Origin: JBBRCX01 sp038204465
Lineage (GTDB): Bacteria; Planctomycetota; Phycisphaerae; Tepidisphaerales; Tepidisphaeraceae
Direction: 5' to 3'
Length of the DNA stretch: 8,134 nt
NCBI GenBank assembly: GCA_038204465.1
Contig: JBBRCX010000154.1
Coordinates: 1-8,134 of the forward strand
The notes beneath the pieces were generated by a model. The model ran no database searches and was not told the origin of the DNA. It saw only the letters and a program-made list of their open reading frames with translations. The translations under genes and the position numbers were made by a program. Below, piece by piece: positions 6,831 to 8,134 of the stretch (the first letter of the stretch is position 1; each line of letters starts with the position of its first letter).

Positions 6831-7694
6831 ATGCGCCTGCTCGTCACAGCTGACCTGCACTACAACCACGGGAAGTCCAAGCCGCTGGCGGACGAACTGA
6901 TCGAGACGATGAACGCGGCGGGCGGGGACGTACTGCTCGTCGTGGGGGATACGGCGGCCTCGGACGGCGACGCATTGGAGCGCTGCCTCTCGCGCTTCCG
7001 CTTCGCCGGGCCGAAGCTTTTCGTCTCTGGGAACCACGAGCTGTGGACGCAGGGGCCGGACAGTTATTCGATGTTTATAGAAGAACTCCCGCGGCGGGTG
7101 CGGGCACTGGGGTGGCACTGGCTGGAGTCTGAGCCGCTGCGGGTGGGCGAGGTCGCGTTCGTCGGCACGGTCGGGTGGTACGATTATTCTTTCGCGGCAG
7201 CGGGGCTCGGGATTCCACGGCGTTTTTACGAGAACAAGATCTCGCCGGGGGCGGCGGAGCGATTTTCTGAATTGAGCTGGCTCTTCGAGCCGAGCGACGA
7301 CATCACGCCGCATGCGCGCGAGATCGTTGCCCGGTGGAACGACGGGAAGTTCGTGAAGCTGCATCGCTCCGACGAAGCGTTCCTGGCGGAGCGCCTGCAG
7401 AACCTTCGCGCGCAGCTCGCATCGGTTGCCGACGCCCGCCAGGTCGTGGCGGCGGTGCATCACGTGCCCCTGCGCGAACTGCTGCCGCCGCCGCACAACT
7501 CCCGCTGGGACTTTGCCCGGGCGTTTCTCGGAAGCGGAGAGTTGGGTGCGGCGCTGCGCGAATTCAACAACGTTTCCCACGTTTTCTGCGGACACAGCCA
7601 CCTGCCGGCCGAGGCGCGAATCGGCCCGATAGCGGCGGTCAACATCGGCAGCGGGTACCGATGGAAGACGTTTCGGATGATAGAGATCGACTGA
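6831..7694 (+). CDS. Calcineurin-like metallophosphoesterase (287 aa)
   Basis: Probable cytoplasmic two-metal phosphoesterase; the substrate cannot be told from the sequence. The family blocks appear in order: DLH at 8-10 (TADLHYNHG), VVGD with D40, GNHE at 67-70, HH at 210-211 (AAVHHVP) and GHSH at 254-257 (VFCGHSHLPAEARIG). All expected metal ligands are present. The chain ends NIGSGYRWKTFRMIEID, the usual closing strands. There is no signal peptide or membrane segment. The insertion between GNHE and HH (~100-200) is the variable part of the family. ATG 6831 begins directly at the first beta strand (MRLLVTADLH), so a different start is unlikely, although no Shine-Dalgarno sequence is seen. 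The gene is transcribed divergently from the ABC operon and stands alone. A 417-codon frame on the opposite strand overlaps it but has no domain signature. Confidence 0.92.
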   Translation: MRLLVTADLHYNHGKSKPLADELIETMNAAGGDVLLVVGDTAASDGDALERCLSRFRFAGPKLFVSGNHELWTQGPDSYSMFIEELPRRVRALGWHWLESEPLRVGEVAFVGTVGWYDYSFAAAGLGIPRRFYENKISPGAAERFSELSWLFEPSDDITPHAREIVARWNDGKFVKLHRSDEAFLAERLQNLRAQLASVADARQVVAAVHHVPLRELLPPPHNSRWDFARAFLGSGELGAALREFNNVSHVFCGHSHLPAEARIGPIAAVNIGSGYRWKTFRMIEID

Positions 7695-7713
7695 TTCCCG
7701 AACCTTCACGCGA

Positions 7714-7736
7714 GGCGCTGCCAGAGCGGCAGCGCC
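7714..7736. repeat. Perfect 9-bp GC-rich hairpin after the phosphoesterase gene
   Basis: GGCGCTGCC and GGCAGCGCC flank the loop AGAGC, 19 bases past the stop codon. No T-run follows on either strand, so it is not a classical intrinsic terminator. It may stabilise the mRNA 3' end or assist termination by another route. Confidence 0.6.
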
Positions 7737-8020
7737 ATCGCCCATAGCCTCATGGCCGCCGTAGAACCATCCATTTTCTTCTCCCCCAGGCCTGGCAATC
7801 CGCGTTTTTCCCACGCCGTCCGCGAAATTCCCATCGCCACCCCAACAATCCTCCATCGAATCCCCATCCCGGCCCCGTCGCAATCCCCCTGCGCCGCCAG
7901 CGAGAGCCCATTCACCAACCAAGATCATCCCAACGGCCCACCATCGAACCGCCGACGAAGCCCGATCTTCCGCCATCATCCTCCCGAGCGTCGACCGCCG
8001 CGCCGCCAGCGAAAAGCAGT
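7737..8020. other. Gene-free stretch, C-rich on the plus strand
   Basis: No frame on either strand looks like a protein here. Short plus-strand frames are Pro/Arg/Ser-rich and minus-strand ones Gly/Trp/Arg-rich, as expected from skewed base composition. No tRNA, rRNA or CRISPR pattern is seen. It could be a decayed gene, a long untranslated region or an unrecognised RNA. Confidence 0.5.
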
Positions 8021-8040
8021 CCCGCCTCCAGGCGGGTTTT
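8021..8040 (+). terminator. Rho-independent terminator
   Basis: CCCGCC, loop TCCA, GGCGGG, then TTTT: a compact GC stem with a T-run on the plus strand. It could end transcripts from the phosphoesterase or from the unassigned stretch before it. On the other strand the hairpin is followed by ACTGCTTTT, which is less suited to termination. Confidence 0.72.
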
Positions 8041-8100
8041 GCCACATTGGGAAATTCCGGGCACGTGTTTAAGGATGACGTTCAGTTTGGCGGGGCTACC

Positions 8101-8134
8101 GTGTCCGACCCCTCCCGATTCGACCTCGACGTAT
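8101..8134 (+). CDS. Possible start of an unidentified gene, cut by window edge
   Basis: A GTG at 8101 opens a frame reading (M)SDPSRFDLDV that continues off the window. It lies 60 bases after the terminator, as a new transcription unit might, and GGCGGGG ends 5 bases upstream as a weak ribosome binding site. An alternative ATG at 8075 in another frame gives MTFSLAGLPCPTPPDSTSTY. Eleven codons are too few to name a family or be sure it is coding. Confidence 0.25.
   Translation, partial: MSDPSRFDLDV

Noticed and set aside
7714..7736. Hairpin as an intrinsic terminator of the phosphoesterase gene
   Set aside because: The stem is strong but there is no T-run on either strand, so it is listed only as a repeat.
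6792..8045. 417-codon minus-strand frame opposite the phosphoesterase
   Set aside because: It is antisense to a gene with all metallophosphoesterase motifs. Its own translation is Arg/Pro/Gly-rich and ends in ILDFRFWICD, a product of the heptad repeats.
1..8134. CRISPR array, tRNA or rRNA genes, insertion sequence ends, or a defence system
   Set aside because: No regularly spaced repeats, cloverleaf or rRNA sequence, transposase, or defence-type gene set was seen; the only reverse transcriptase belongs to the group II intron.

Overview
The window is GC-rich and gene-dense. It looks like a bacterial chromosome segment, most plausibly from a planctomycete or similar GC-rich environmental lineage. 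That placement is a weak inference from the TPR/GT41-type protein, the very long double-FtsX permease, the scarcity of clear Shine-Dalgarno sites and the AAAATCT-type intergenic repeats. No gene fixes the taxon.

The left three quarters is one minus-strand block, read from right to left. It holds an ABC transporter ATPase (start near 6677), a complete-looking group II intron (5961 to 4120) with its reverse transcriptase/maturase (5497 to 4202), an 885-residue permease with two FtsX/MacB-type halves (4063 to 1406), and the N-terminal 442 codons of a TPR protein that ends in the beginning of an O-GlcNAc-transferase-like (GT41) domain and runs off the left edge (1326 to 1). ATPase and permease together should form a MacB/LolCDE-type exporter or extractor. 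No adaptor or substrate gene is visible.

The most notable feature is the exact placement of the intron. Its 5' end (GTGCG), domain V with the AGC triad, domain VI with a single bulged A eight bases from the 3' end, and a perfect 7-base EBS1-IBS1 pairing can all be read, so both splice sites can be proposed to the base. The intron lies inside the third base of the last visible ATPase codon: TA belongs to the exon and the first intron G completes a TAG stop. Unspliced RNA therefore gives an ATPase ending ...GLALR, while spliced RNA would read six more codons (YQESLR) before another TAG, followed 37 bases later by the permease start. The intron thus sits almost harmlessly at an operon junction. 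The encoded maturase lacks the usual FLGY segment after RT motif 6, apparently by a short in-frame deletion, so its mobility is doubtful.

The right quarter is on the plus strand: a calcineurin-like metallophosphoesterase (6831-7694), transcribed divergently from the ABC operon across a short intergenic stretch with an inverted repeat and heptad repeats. After it come a GC-rich hairpin, about 280 bases with no convincing gene, a rho-independent terminator (8021-8040), and possibly the first codons of another plus-strand gene at the right edge.
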